Shown: positions 17,296-25,463 of the stretch, piece after piece | Numbering within the stretch: the stretch's first letter is position 1 | How the letters are laid out: each line of letters opens with the position of its first letter | Assembly (NCBI GenBank): GCA_964550025.1 | Contig: CAZJYI010000018.1 | Coordinates: 39,025 to 103,024 of the forward strand | Origin: CAZJYI01 sp964550025 | GTDB taxonomy: Bacteria; Verrucomicrobiota; Kiritimatiellia; UBA8416; CAYOBW01 | Length of the DNA stretch: 64,000 nt | Direction of reading: 5' to 3' | The notes under the pieces: model-generated | What the model saw: only the letters and a program-made list of their open reading frames with translations | What the model was told of the DNA's origin: nothing | Databases searched by the model: none | Made by a program: the position numbers and the translations under genes

Positions 17296-18372
17296 TCAGC
17301 ACAACTCCCCGTACAGCGCCAGGGTCTGCTCGATGTACTCCGAGACGTTGAACTGCGTGGCGATGCGCACACGGGCACGCTCCCCGAAGCCAAGTCGCTT
17401 CTCTTCGTTCGTCGCCAGTTCCCGGAGGGCCCCGGCCAGGGATTCGGCATCCCGCGCGGGCACTACCAGTCCGCATTCGCCGTCCACCACCAACTCCGGC
17501 AGGCCGCCCACGTTGGAGACGATGGGCGGGATGCCCTGCGCCATGGCCTCGATGACGGCCCGGGGCAGCCCTTCGCGCGCGACGGAGGGCATGACGAACA
17601 CGTCGCAAAGCCGCAGCAGGCTTGTGGCATCCTTGCGATACCCCGCCAGGTGCACACGGTCGCGTATGCTCTCCGAACGTGACAGCGCGCTCACGCGCCG
17701 GTCGTTGAGCTCGCCCATCAGCAGGGCATGGACGTTCGGGCCGGTCGGCAGAAGCGCGACAGCTTGAAGTAAGACGTCGACTCCCTTGACGGGACGGATG
17801 CGCCCCACGAATCCCGCGACAAACGCATCGTCCGGAATCCCGAGATCCGCGCGTGCAACCACTGGGTCGCCGTCGTACCACCGGGGATCGTGCCCCTTGT
17901 AGATTGTGATCAGCCGTTCCGGCGGTACGCCCTTGCTCAGGACGTGCTCGCGCACGGCGTCGGATACGCAAACAACGCGGTCGATCCGGGGATTGAGATG
18001 CGCCATCCAGGACGCGGGATTGGCCCGTTCGAGGTGGCCGATGGTCCCGCGGTACGTCACGTGTTTGACGGGGATGCCGATCGAAGCAAAGAGGGCGTTG
18101 GACAGGGTACGATTGGTGAAGGTGTGCACGATGTCGAAACCGCCCGATTTGATTATCCGGCGCAGCATCCTGATGGCGGCGGGGTCGAAACGACTCCTGA
18201 AATGCAGGCGGTCGATCGGGATATCGAGCCGGCGAAACCCGTCGGCGGACGAATTGCATGCGTCGTGGACGATGTGAAGGTCCACACCGGACTGCTTGAG
18301 CCTCCGGAACAGTTTGCCCTCTGAACGGTCGATCTCCGCGGCTATGGCGAGAATGCGCATGGGGGGGATCAT
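17296..18372 (-). CDS. Glycosyltransferase family 4 (GT-B fold)
   Basis: A 358-residue GT4 glycosyltransferase. The N-terminal Rossmann half begins MRILAIAAEI, and the C-terminal half has VGRIRPVKGVDVLLQA and the donor-binding EGLPRAVIEAMAQGIP motif with its two conserved Glu. Start 18372 or the internal ATG at 18360 are both possible; the protein core begins at the latter. It is convergent with the kinase-glycosidase fusion and lies among envelope genes, so it likely adds a sugar to LPS core or O-antigen. Confidence 0.92.
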   Translation of the reverse strand: MIPPMRILAIAAEIDRSEGKLFRRLKQSGVDLHIVHDACNSSADGFRRLDIPIDRLHFRSRFDPAAIRMLRRIIKSGGFDIVHTFTNRTLSNALFASIGIPVKHVTYRGTIGHLERANPASWMAHLNPRIDRVVCVSDAVREHVLSKGVPPERLITIYKGHDPRWYDGDPVVARADLGIPDDAFVAGFVGRIRPVKGVDVLLQAVALLPTGPNVHALLMGELNDRRVSALSRSESIRDRVHLAGYRKDATSLLRLCDVFVMPSVAREGLPRAVIEAMAQGIPPIVSNVGGLPELVVDGECGLVVPARDAESLAGALRELATNEEKRLGFGERARVRIATQFNVSEYIEQTLALYGELC

Positions 18373-18474
18373 GGGTTGCGGGGGATGTGTCGGTCAATAT
18401 GAATTGCACCGATCCTCCCGATTATGCCATGCTTGCATTCCTGTGCACGGGGCACAAGGGAGATGGAGATTCCG

Positions 18475-19107
18475 ATGGCGAGTGACGCACGTCCCAAGTT
18501 CGGTTTCCGGTTGCTGCATCTGGGCACCAGGTGTCTGTGCTATGCCCTGGCCGTGGCGGCGACAACACAGCTGACCGTGTGCGAGACCGTTCCCGGCCAT
18601 GCGGACGACCTCTACAACGAATGGTCTCTGACGGAATGGTACCAGCTCTTCTACATTTTTCTGGCGCTGTGCGTCGTGCTGCGCGTCGGCGCACTGGTTC
18701 GCGCGAGAAAGCCGCTGGCGATGGTGTTTGCCGGCGTACTGCTGATGGCCCTGGTCCGCGAATGCGACATGTTCCTGGATGTGTACATTTTTGACGGCGC
18801 CTGGCAGATGCTGGCGACCATGGCCGGCTGTGCCACCATCGGGCTGGTCTGGCATCGACGCTACGCCCTGGGGGCCGCTGCGCAGGATTTCATCCGCCAG
18901 CCTGCGTTTGGTGTGATGCTCAGCGGGTTCCTGATCGTGTTCGTCTTTTCCCGGCTCTTCGGCCGGCACGCGTTCTGGTCGGATCTGATGTGCGAGCACT
19001 ACCTGCGGTCGGTCAAGAACGTTGCGGAAGAGGGGACCGAACTGATCGGGTATCTGCTCATCCTCATATCGACGATTGAGTGGTGGAATACGTGCGAAAG
19101 GACGTGA
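18475..19107 (+). CDS. Six-helix integral membrane protein of unknown function
   Basis: I do not recognise the family. The 210-residue protein has about six hydrophobic helices (near 10-33, 52-73, 80-105, 110-130, 143-162 and 183-203). ATG 18475 is preceded by GGAGA; an ATG 12 bases upstream is an alternative. Polar residues within helices, such as LVRECDMFLD and EEGTELIGYL, could form a functional site. It is followed after 2 bases by the DUF4254 gene, so it is probably part of the same LPS-region transcript. Confidence 0.75.
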   Translation: MASDARPKFGFRLLHLGTRCLCYALAVAATTQLTVCETVPGHADDLYNEWSLTEWYQLFYIFLALCVVLRVGALVRARKPLAMVFAGVLLMALVRECDMFLDVYIFDGAWQMLATMAGCATIGLVWHRRYALGAAAQDFIRQPAFGVMLSGFLIVFVFSRLFGRHAFWSDLMCEHYLRSVKNVAEEGTELIGYLLILISTIEWWNTCERT

Positions 19108-19109
19108 CT

Positions 19110-19730
19110 ATGCCGAAACCTGACGCCAGGGACCTCGCTGACCGTCAGTTGCAGTTCGTGGCTCGCTGGCATTCCGAGACCGATGCCGCGCTCCCCCATG
19201 GGCTGGACGGGTTCGCCGCGGTTGTGCTGGATCAACACCGCTTCAACTACCTGCTGTGGCACGAGGAAGACCAGGCCAGGAGAACCGACGTTGACGATGC
19301 CGTCATCGCGCGCGTCAAGCGCTCGATCGACCGCCTGAACCAGAGCCGAAACGATGCCATCGAGGCGGTCGATGAGACCATTGTCAACGACCTGTCGGCG
19401 GCCGGGGTGCGTGCCGACGCTGTCCCCATGAATACCGAAACGCCCGGCAGCGTCTTCGATCGCCTGTCGATTGCCGCACTGAGGATCCACCATCTGGGGG
19501 AGGAGCTCGAACGCGACGACGCGGACAGCGCCCACGTTGAAAGGGTCACCCGAAAACTCGGTCGTTTTCGAGAGCAGCGCGATGATCTTATCGCTGCTCT
19601 CGACACGCTTCTGGACGACGTCTATGCCGGCCGCAGACGAGTCAAAGTGTACCATCAATTCAAGCTGTACAACGATCCCGCGACGAACCCTGCCGTCTAT
19701 GGGGCCGCAGCCGAAGCCCGCCCGGAGTGA
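19110..19730 (+). CDS. DUF4254-family protein
   Basis: A 206-residue mostly helical protein. Family-typical stretches include FNYLLWHEEDQAR, VKRSIDRLNQSRNDAIE and ETPGSVFDRLSIAALRI. AAAGGA precedes ATG 19110. DUF4254 proteins have no established biochemical role but recur beside heptosyltransferases and other LPS genes. Here the gene is sandwiched between a membrane protein and a GT9 transferase with almost no gaps, the same kind of neighbourhood. The function is left open. Confidence 0.85.
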   Translation: MPKPDARDLADRQLQFVARWHSETDAALPHGLDGFAAVVLDQHRFNYLLWHEEDQARRTDVDDAVIARVKRSIDRLNQSRNDAIEAVDETIVNDLSAAGVRADAVPMNTETPGSVFDRLSIAALRIHHLGEELERDDADSAHVERVTRKLGRFREQRDDLIAALDTLLDDVYAGRRRVKVYHQFKLYNDPATNPAVYGAAAEARPE

Positions 19731-19738
19731 GCCGCACG

Positions 19739-20827
19739 ATGTCGAGGAGCGCACCAGGAGAACAGGCGGGGAAGCGGCGGCTGGCCGTCGCGTTTGCCGG
19801 TATCGGCGACCTGGTGATCATGGAACCCCTGTTTCGACGATTGGCCGAGGGCGCCGAACTGGAACTGCTGACACGGCCATACGGTGCGCAGCTCTTCCGC
19901 GGCCAATCGTTCGTGAGGGCCGTCCACGCTCTGAGTCATCCGATGCGGGGCGGGCGCGGTCTTGGAAAGTGGCTGCTCGGCGGACACCGCAGGCGTCTCG
20001 CCGCGACCCTCGCGGCCCGTGGCATCGACGAGGCCATCACGGTCAGCCAGGAACGTTCCGTGATCACCGATTGGGTTGACGGTTGGCTCGGAGACGGCCG
20101 GCGGCGGTCTATGGCCTACCCGGAATTGGCCCCCGACCGCCTGGAGCTCGCGCTGGAATCCCTGGGAATGGACCCGGGGGGATTGCCTCCACCTCAGCTC
20201 AGCGTGTCCGCAGAGGACACGGCACGGGCGCGCGCCCGGCTTGGAGCGGTCGGCCAACGCGTCGTAGGAGTACAGACAACGGCCGGGCACGTTCGGGGCT
20301 TCCGCAAACGGCAGGATATGCGCTATCTTCCGCCCGAACGCTGGGCGAACATCATCACGCACCTCTTCGAAACCGATGCGGCGGACGCCATCGTCTTTTA
20401 CGGTGCCGCGGGCGACACCGTGACTGTGCCGCCCCTCGTCGAGTGCGTGCCATCCCGGTATCGGTCGTCGTTGCACGATTGGACCGGTGCCGCGGACATC
20501 CATGAGCTCAAGGCCCTGCTCGGCGAGTCGCACGCGCTGTTGTCGGTCAACACCGGGCCGGCCCACATTGCCGCCGCCGTCGGATGCCCGCTGCTGGTGT
20601 TTTTCGGGCCGTCGGACCCCGCGTCGTATCTCATGAAAGGGCGCGGACCGGTTGAGCTCGTGCAGGGATCAGCGCCCTGCCAGTACTGCATGGGGACAAG
20701 AGCCTTCCGGGAGTGTGATGATAACCGCTGCATGCAGTCCATCACGACGGAGAGCATTCGGGAGGGCTGGCGGCGGCTGCGGGAACGCATGGAAGCAACT
20801 TCCGGCGGGGAAGGTGGGGGAGCGTGA
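19739..20827 (+). CDS. GT9-family glycosyltransferase (heptosyltransferase-like)
   Basis: A 362-residue GT-B protein of the ADP-heptose:LPS heptosyltransferase family. It has an N-terminal FAGIGDLVIMEPLFRRL Rossmann start and the C-terminal donor-site pattern LLSVNTGPAHIAAAVGCPLLVFFGPSDP. A Cys pair near the end (PCQYCMG) is typical of some GT9 proteins. ATG 19739 has GGAG about 11 bases upstream; a GTG at 19727 overlapping the DUF4254 stop is an alternative. The stop overlaps the ligase start by one base, showing coupling. It likely builds the inner core or an O-glycan. Confidence 0.9.
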   Translation: MSRSAPGEQAGKRRLAVAFAGIGDLVIMEPLFRRLAEGAELELLTRPYGAQLFRGQSFVRAVHALSHPMRGGRGLGKWLLGGHRRRLAATLAARGIDEAITVSQERSVITDWVDGWLGDGRRRSMAYPELAPDRLELALESLGMDPGGLPPPQLSVSAEDTARARARLGAVGQRVVGVQTTAGHVRGFRKRQDMRYLPPERWANIITHLFETDAADAIVFYGAAGDTVTVPPLVECVPSRYRSSLHDWTGAADIHELKALLGESHALLSVNTGPAHIAAAVGCPLLVFFGPSDPASYLMKGRGPVELVQGSAPCQYCMGTRAFRECDDNRCMQSITTESIREGWRRLRERMEATSGGEGGGA

Positions 20828-22143
20828 TGGAAACCGCGGCCTTTGTTGCTCTTTTCCTCTCGGCATTCACGTTCCCTTTCTCTCTGCCCACCGGACGCCT
20901 GCTGTTCGGAATAAGCCTCGTGTTGCTCCTCCTGGACTGTGCGCGGCGGCGGCGCTGGCCCCATGTTCCCGGCGTAGCGTGGTTTGGCGCCGCCTTCTTC
21001 GCCGCCGCGGTCGTGTCCGCCTTTCTCGGTGTGGATACGCCCCACAGCCTGCGGGAGCTCGACAAGTTGCTCTGGTTTCTGGCCGTTCCGGTGTACGCGA
21101 CGTTGGTTACATCCTCAACGCGTCTGTCGGCCATCGTGGGCGGGTATTGCGTTGGTACGGGGGTGCTGTCGCTTCGGCTCTTCGCCGAGAGCACCGAGGC
21201 ATGCCGTCTTGCGCTGGCGTCGGGAAGGACGGACTTCTCTTTTGCGGCCTTCGTGCGCTGTCTCCGCCGGTTCCCGTATGGAAACGACTTCTACTGGGAC
21301 CTGATGGACGGTCGGGACCTGACCGATCCGCAGTTGGTCATGGCGGGTATTGCCGCCTCCATCGGTTTCATCCTGATCTGCCGTCACGAGCGCCGTGGGG
21401 CAGCCTGGTGGTGGGTATTGCTCGCCGTTCAGGTCCCGGCGCTCGTGCTGCAATTCAAGAAGGGAACGTGGCTGAGCCTGGTTTTCGTGGTGGTCCTCTT
21501 TCTCACGGTGAAGAACCGCGCCGTGCAGCGTTTCTGCAAGCAGCTCTCCTGCATCCCCGGCAAACGCTGGGCCGTGGCCGGGCTCCTGGCGCTTTGCGTC
21601 GTCGTTTGCGTACTGCCGTCGACACGGGCGAAGACCGCCGCCTGCCGGGACCATGTTCTGGAGAAGGCGCGGACGGACAGGCCCGGTACGCGGCTGAGCA
21701 TGTGGTTCGTGGTCACGCCCAAGCTGGTGCGAGAGTACCCGAACGGGATCGGTTGGTGCGCGCTCACACCGCATATGATGGTGCGCGCCTACCGGCACGT
21801 CGAGCACCGCAGAACGCTCCACTCCAACATCGCTCAGGTCATGGTGGCCATGGGTTGGTATGGGTTCCTGGCCTATTCCGCCTGGATGTTGAAAGCGCTG
21901 GCGGACGCAACCGGGTTGGCCCGCTCGACGATGCGGCGCCCTGTCGTTGAGGAGATGATGGCCATGGTTCTCCTCGTGATGCTGGTGGGGTTGCTGCTGA
22001 ACGGGATCGTCGAGTGCAACATGCGGAAGGGGGATGCCGTGCTTCTGCTTTCCCTGGTCATGGGGTCGGTGGCGGCGGCTCGCCGCCGGCTTCGCCTTGT
22101 CTTTTCCGAAAAGAGCAGCGACCGATTGGCTGCTCCTGTGTGA
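20827..22143 (+). CDS. O-antigen ligase / polymerase-like membrane protein (WaaL/Wzy_C family)
   Basis: A 438-residue protein with about 11-12 transmembrane segments and a periplasmic loop around 275-330 containing RPGTRLSMWFVVTPKLVREYPNG-like residues and HRRTLHSNIAQVMVAMGW, the Wzy_C/WaaL pattern with the functionally important Arg and His. ATG 20827 shares its first base with the TGA of the GT9 gene, and GGGGGAG precedes it. It should join O-polysaccharide to lipid A-core, or polymerise repeat units. Its 3' end overlaps the convergent trmB gene by 86 bp. Confidence 0.88.
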   Translation: METAAFVALFLSAFTFPFSLPTGRLLFGISLVLLLLDCARRRRWPHVPGVAWFGAAFFAAAVVSAFLGVDTPHSLRELDKLLWFLAVPVYATLVTSSTRLSAIVGGYCVGTGVLSLRLFAESTEACRLALASGRTDFSFAAFVRCLRRFPYGNDFYWDLMDGRDLTDPQLVMAGIAASIGFILICRHERRGAAWWWVLLAVQVPALVLQFKKGTWLSLVFVVVLFLTVKNRAVQRFCKQLSCIPGKRWAVAGLLALCVVVCVLPSTRAKTAACRDHVLEKARTDRPGTRLSMWFVVTPKLVREYPNGIGWCALTPHMMVRAYRHVEHRRTLHSNIAQVMVAMGWYGFLAYSAWMLKALADATGLARSTMRRPVVEEMMAMVLLVMLVGLLLNGIVECNMRKGDAVLLLSLVMGSVAAARRRLRLVFSEKSSDRLAAPV

Positions 22144-22687
22144 GAAATATCACCTCGAAGTCCGTGCGCTCCTCTTCCCGCGGAACGAAGGTCGTCACCT
22201 TTTCAAAACGTTTGTCCGACAGAAGCAGGGCCTGGATCTCTTCGAAGTAGCCCAGGTGGTCCGTGGCGACGTGGAGCAGTCCGCCCGGCAGGAGTGCGCG
22301 GTCCAGCGCGTTCACGAATTCCGCGCCAAAGAGACGGCGGCGATGGTGGCGCTTTTTGGGCCAGGGATCCGGAAAAAAGACGTAGAACGTGCTGACGCAT
22401 AGCGGTGGGAGCATGAACTGAACGCCGTATGATGCCTCTATGCGGAGAAGCCGGACGTTCTCGATACCCCGCCGAATGGCTTTGCGATCGATCTTCCGCA
22501 AACGCCGCAACAGGCGTTCGATCCCGAGGAAGTTGACGTTGGGGTGCGCCGCGGCGCGGGCCAGAAGAAAACGCCCCTTGCCGCAGCCGACGTCGACCTC
22601 CAGCGGTTTGGATAGGTCGAATAGCGTGTCGAGAGGCAGTTGGGCGGTCCAGCTCGGGGGGGTGATGATCCTCGACGGTGCCTCCAT
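22058..22687 (-). CDS. trmB: tRNA (guanine-N7-)-methyltransferase
   Basis: A 209-residue SAM-dependent methyltransferase making m7G46 in tRNA. Diagnostic motifs are VDVGCGKGRFLL (SAM-binding), FPDPWPKKRHHRRR (catalytic and tRNA-binding) and a C-terminal ERTDFEVIFLTQ. It begins seven bases after the stop of the small sigma-like gene, so the two are likely cotranscribed, and no strong ribosome-binding site is seen. The 3' end lies within the convergent O-antigen ligase gene. The final ~20 residues, rich in Pro and Gly, are unlike the family. Confidence 0.95.
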   Translation of the reverse strand: MEAPSRIITPPSWTAQLPLDTLFDLSKPLEVDVGCGKGRFLLARAAAHPNVNFLGIERLLRRLRKIDRKAIRRGIENVRLLRIEASYGVQFMLPPLCVSTFYVFFPDPWPKKRHHRRRLFGAEFVNALDRALLPGGLLHVATDHLGYFEEIQALLLSDKRFEKVTTFVPREEERTDFEVIFLTQEQPIGRCSFRKRQGEAGGEPPPPTP

Positions 22688-22694
22688 GCGGGGC

Positions 22695-23048
22695 CTACTT
22701 GAACAGCCGGGAGAAGAAGCCGCCCCCCCCGCTCTTGCGGTCCATTCTGGCCTCGATGTGATCCAGGGCGAAGAGGCGGAACTTGTCGGCGCCCATGTTC
22801 TTCTTGTACTTCTTGGCCGCGGCGTAAACTCCTTCCTTGCCGGCCTCGATCAGGTTGTTGATCTGCTGCGTTTCCGTGGCACGTTTCTCCGCTAGCGATT
22901 TAATCAATGGCATGAAGCTCTGCGCCAGCCGCGTCTTTGCGTTCCAGTCCCCGTCCTTGGCCGCCAGGACGTCGTGCTCCAGTACCTTCGCCTTGGCTGC
23001 CCTGGTATTGCCCGACGAGCCCTGATTGATGTTGAGAGGTATCTTCAT
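22695..23048 (-). CDS. Small sigma-70 region-2-like protein
   Basis: A 117-residue protein. Residues ~28-100 resemble the region 1.2-2.1 helices of sigma-70 factors (AKDGDWNAKTRLAQSFMPLIKS, NNLIEAGKEGVYAAAKKY, FRLFALDHIEARMD), but the promoter -10 reading helix, region 3 and region 4 are all missing. The C-terminus is a Gly-rich GGGGFFSRLFK tail. The upstream part of the open frame is ignored because ATG 23048 has AAGG eight bases ahead and starts a clean MKIPLNIN sequence. It could bind core RNA polymerase, or be a sigma-derived protein with another job. It is cotranscribed with trmB. Confidence 0.7.
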   Translation of the reverse strand: MKIPLNINQGSSGNTRAAKAKVLEHDVLAAKDGDWNAKTRLAQSFMPLIKSLAEKRATETQQINNLIEAGKEGVYAAAKKYKKNMGADKFRLFALDHIEARMDRKSGGGGFFSRLFK

Positions 23049-23210
23049 ACTGAACCTTGTATCACAGATACAGGCACGGTGGAAAGCGATTTTGGAGTGC
23101 GGCGGTGCGACCGTGCTCGACAGCGGCGGGCATTTGGCATACGTTAGTCGGAGTCGTCGGGAGATGGCATGCCGTCCTGTGCGGCGAATTCGACCCTGGA
23201 GTGGAGCCTG

Positions 23211-24431
23211 ATGGATCACCGCCGTCGCGAGAAAGCGGAACTGTACCTTGTCCGGCTTATCGGCCGCGAGGGGGGCGACAAGGGACACGGCTGGCGCACA
23301 CAGCTATTGCTGTTGGTGCTGAAGCAGCTGTCGCGCATCTACCGGGCCGTCGTCCAGTTGCGGCTCTTCCTGTACAACAAGGGCATTCTGCGGCACCACA
23401 TGCTCGGTTGCCAGGTGATCAGCGTCGGGAATGTGACCGTGGGCGGCACGGGCAAGACGCCCGTGGTGGAGGCCTTTGCCAGGGAGCTGGCGCACGAGGG
23501 GCGGCGTGTCGCCATCCTGAGCCGCGGCTACCGCAAGCAGGAACCGCCCTGGTTCCAGCGGCTCATCGATCGCGTCACGCTGCGCGAGCTCCGTCGCCCG
23601 CCGAGAGTCGTTTCCGACGGCAGGGAGCTCCTTCTCAATTCAGCCATGAGCGGCGACGAACCCTACATGCTCGCGTCCAACCTGCCCAACGTCACCGTGC
23701 TGGTCGACAAGAATCGCGTCAAGAGCGGCCGCTATGCGATCCGCACGCTCGGGTGCGACACACTGGTTCTTGACGACGGCTTCCAGTACATGGCACTCAA
23801 GTCACGCATCCAGATCGTCCTCGTCGACAAGACGAACCCCTTCGGCAACGGTAACGTGTTGCCGCGCGGGTTGCTGCGCGAGCCCGTAAAGAACATCAAG
23901 CGCGCTTCGTTCCTCTTCATTACGAAATCGGACGGCCGCGACAGTAGCGAGCTCAGGGCGCAACTCCGCGCGCTGAACCCCAAGGCGGAAATCGTCGAAT
24001 GCCACCACTGCGCACGCTACCTGAAGAACCTCTTTACGGAGGAAATAAAGGAGCTGGAATTCCTGAAGGGACGCACGGTCACCGTGATTTCGGGAATCGC
24101 CGTTCCGCACGGCTTCGAACGAGAGCTCGAGCAGCGCGGCGCCAGCATCGTTGACAACAACCGTTTCGCGGACCACCACCGCTATTCGCAGCAGGAGATC
24201 ATCGACATTGTCAACAAGAGCAAGGAGATTGGCGCCGAGGCGATCATTACGACGGAGAAGGACGCCGTGCGCTTCCCGAAACTCGACCGGCGCGACGTGC
24301 CGATATACTTCCTCCGTGTCGATATCGAGATCCTGACCGGCGAGGAGGATTTCAGGGACTGCATCTCCAGAATCTGCTTCCGAGAAACAGGCGATACCCA
24401 GAAGATGGTTCAACTGGCTGCGGCCTCGTAG
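23211..24431 (+). CDS. lpxK: Tetraacyldisaccharide 4'-kinase
   Basis: A 406-residue inner-membrane enzyme that phosphorylates lipid A disaccharide at the 4' position, the sixth step of lipid A synthesis. The Walker A motif is GNVTVGGTGKTP, followed by ILSRGYRK, a Walker B-like TLVLDDGFQYMAL, the PRGLLREP motif and a C-terminal TTEKDAVRFP. A hydrophobic stretch near residue 30 anchors it. ATG 23211 has GGAG ahead. It opens an lpxK-waaF-murJ run of envelope genes and shows that the organism makes lipid A. Confidence 0.95.
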   Translation: MDHRRREKAELYLVRLIGREGGDKGHGWRTQLLLLVLKQLSRIYRAVVQLRLFLYNKGILRHHMLGCQVISVGNVTVGGTGKTPVVEAFARELAHEGRRVAILSRGYRKQEPPWFQRLIDRVTLRELRRPPRVVSDGRELLLNSAMSGDEPYMLASNLPNVTVLVDKNRVKSGRYAIRTLGCDTLVLDDGFQYMALKSRIQIVLVDKTNPFGNGNVLPRGLLREPVKNIKRASFLFITKSDGRDSSELRAQLRALNPKAEIVECHHCARYLKNLFTEEIKELEFLKGRTVTVISGIAVPHGFERELEQRGASIVDNNRFADHHRYSQQEIIDIVNKSKEIGAEAIITTEKDAVRFPKLDRRDVPIYFLRVDIEILTGEEDFRDCISRICFRETGDTQKMVQLAAAS

Positions 24432-24452
24432 CCCCCATTTCTCTACCAACGA

Positions 24453-25463
24453 ATGTCCGAAAAAATCCTCATCTGTGGCGTGAACTGGCTGGGCGACGCC
24501 ATCATGTCCATGCCCGCCGTCCAGGAACTGAAGCGGCGCCGACCGTTCGCCACACTGGCCACCGTCGTCAAGGAGAAACTCGTGCCCCTGTGGCTGATGC
24601 ACGGCGCGGTTGACGAGGTCATCCCGCTTCGTCCCGGGAGCGCGGCCACGATAGCGACGGGCTGCCGGCTCCGTTCGCGGCACTTCGACAGTGCCTACGT
24701 GTTTCCCAACTCCTTTCGCTCCGCCCTCATTCCGTTTCTTGGGCGCGTACCGCTGCGGATCGGCGCGCCGGGAAGCGGCCGAGCCTGGATGCTGACGCAG
24801 GTGGCCGGCGAATTCCCTGCAGGCGAGCGCTGCCACCAGGCATGGGAATACCTGTCGCTCGTCGGCGCTGCCGGTGAGCTTTCCGAATGCCCGGCACCGC
24901 GGCTGTCATCACAAGAGGGTCTGGCCGCCGAAATGTGCACCCGGCTGGGGATGGATCGCGACCGGCCGTGGGTTGCGCTCATCCCCGGAGCAGCACGTGG
25001 CCGGGCGAAGCAGTGGCCTCCGTCCCGCTACGTGGAGGTCGGTCGCGGGGCTGCCGACCCTTACGGATGCCGCTGCGTCGTGTTCGGTACCGGCGGCGAG
25101 TCGGAACTGTGCGCCGAGGTCGCCCGGGGCATAGGCAATGACGCCGTGAATGCCGCGGGCAAGACCTCGATTCGCGAGCTGGCCGCTGTGCTGGCGGCGT
25201 GCGCCGTTGCCGTAACCAACGACAGCGGTGGAATGCACCTGGCGGCGGCCGTCGGCACCAAGGTCGTCGCCGTTTTCGGCGTCACCGACCCGGACAAGAC
25301 CGGCCCGATCGGGAGCGGACACCGCGTTATTGCGGCCGAAGGCGTCAGGCGGTCGCGAGATCTTGCGCCGGATTCGCCGGCGGCACGTGCGGCGCTAGAC
25401 GCCATTCCGGCGGATGTCGTCCTGTCGGCTGTCGGTGAGGCGCTGGGAGGGGACGACGCGTGA
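24453..25463 (+). CDS. waaF: Lipopolysaccharide heptosyltransferase II-like (GT9)
   Basis: A 336-residue GT9 transferase starting MSEKILICGVNWLGDAIMSMPA, the WaaF hallmark (GxxWLGDxVM). The donor-site pattern VTNDSGGMHLAAAVGTKVVAVFG and the ALIPGAARGRAKQWP motif are also present. It should add heptose to the LPS inner core. It lies 21 bp after lpxK, and its stop overlaps the murJ GTG start (GTGA). Confidence 0.92.
   Translation: MSEKILICGVNWLGDAIMSMPAVQELKRRRPFATLATVVKEKLVPLWLMHGAVDEVIPLRPGSAATIATGCRLRSRHFDSAYVFPNSFRSALIPFLGRVPLRIGAPGSGRAWMLTQVAGEFPAGERCHQAWEYLSLVGAAGELSECPAPRLSSQEGLAAEMCTRLGMDRDRPWVALIPGAARGRAKQWPPSRYVEVGRGAADPYGCRCVVFGTGGESELCAEVARGIGNDAVNAAGKTSIRELAAVLAACAVAVTNDSGGMHLAAAVGTKVVAVFGVTDPDKTGPIGSGHRVIAAEGVRRSRDLAPDSPAARAALDAIPADVVLSAVGEALGGDDA

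Noticed and set aside
16745..18409. 554-codon minus-strand open frame
   Set aside because: It covers both the kinase-glycosidase gene and the GT4 gene; composition is Arg/Pro/His-rich and no start signal or motif is present.
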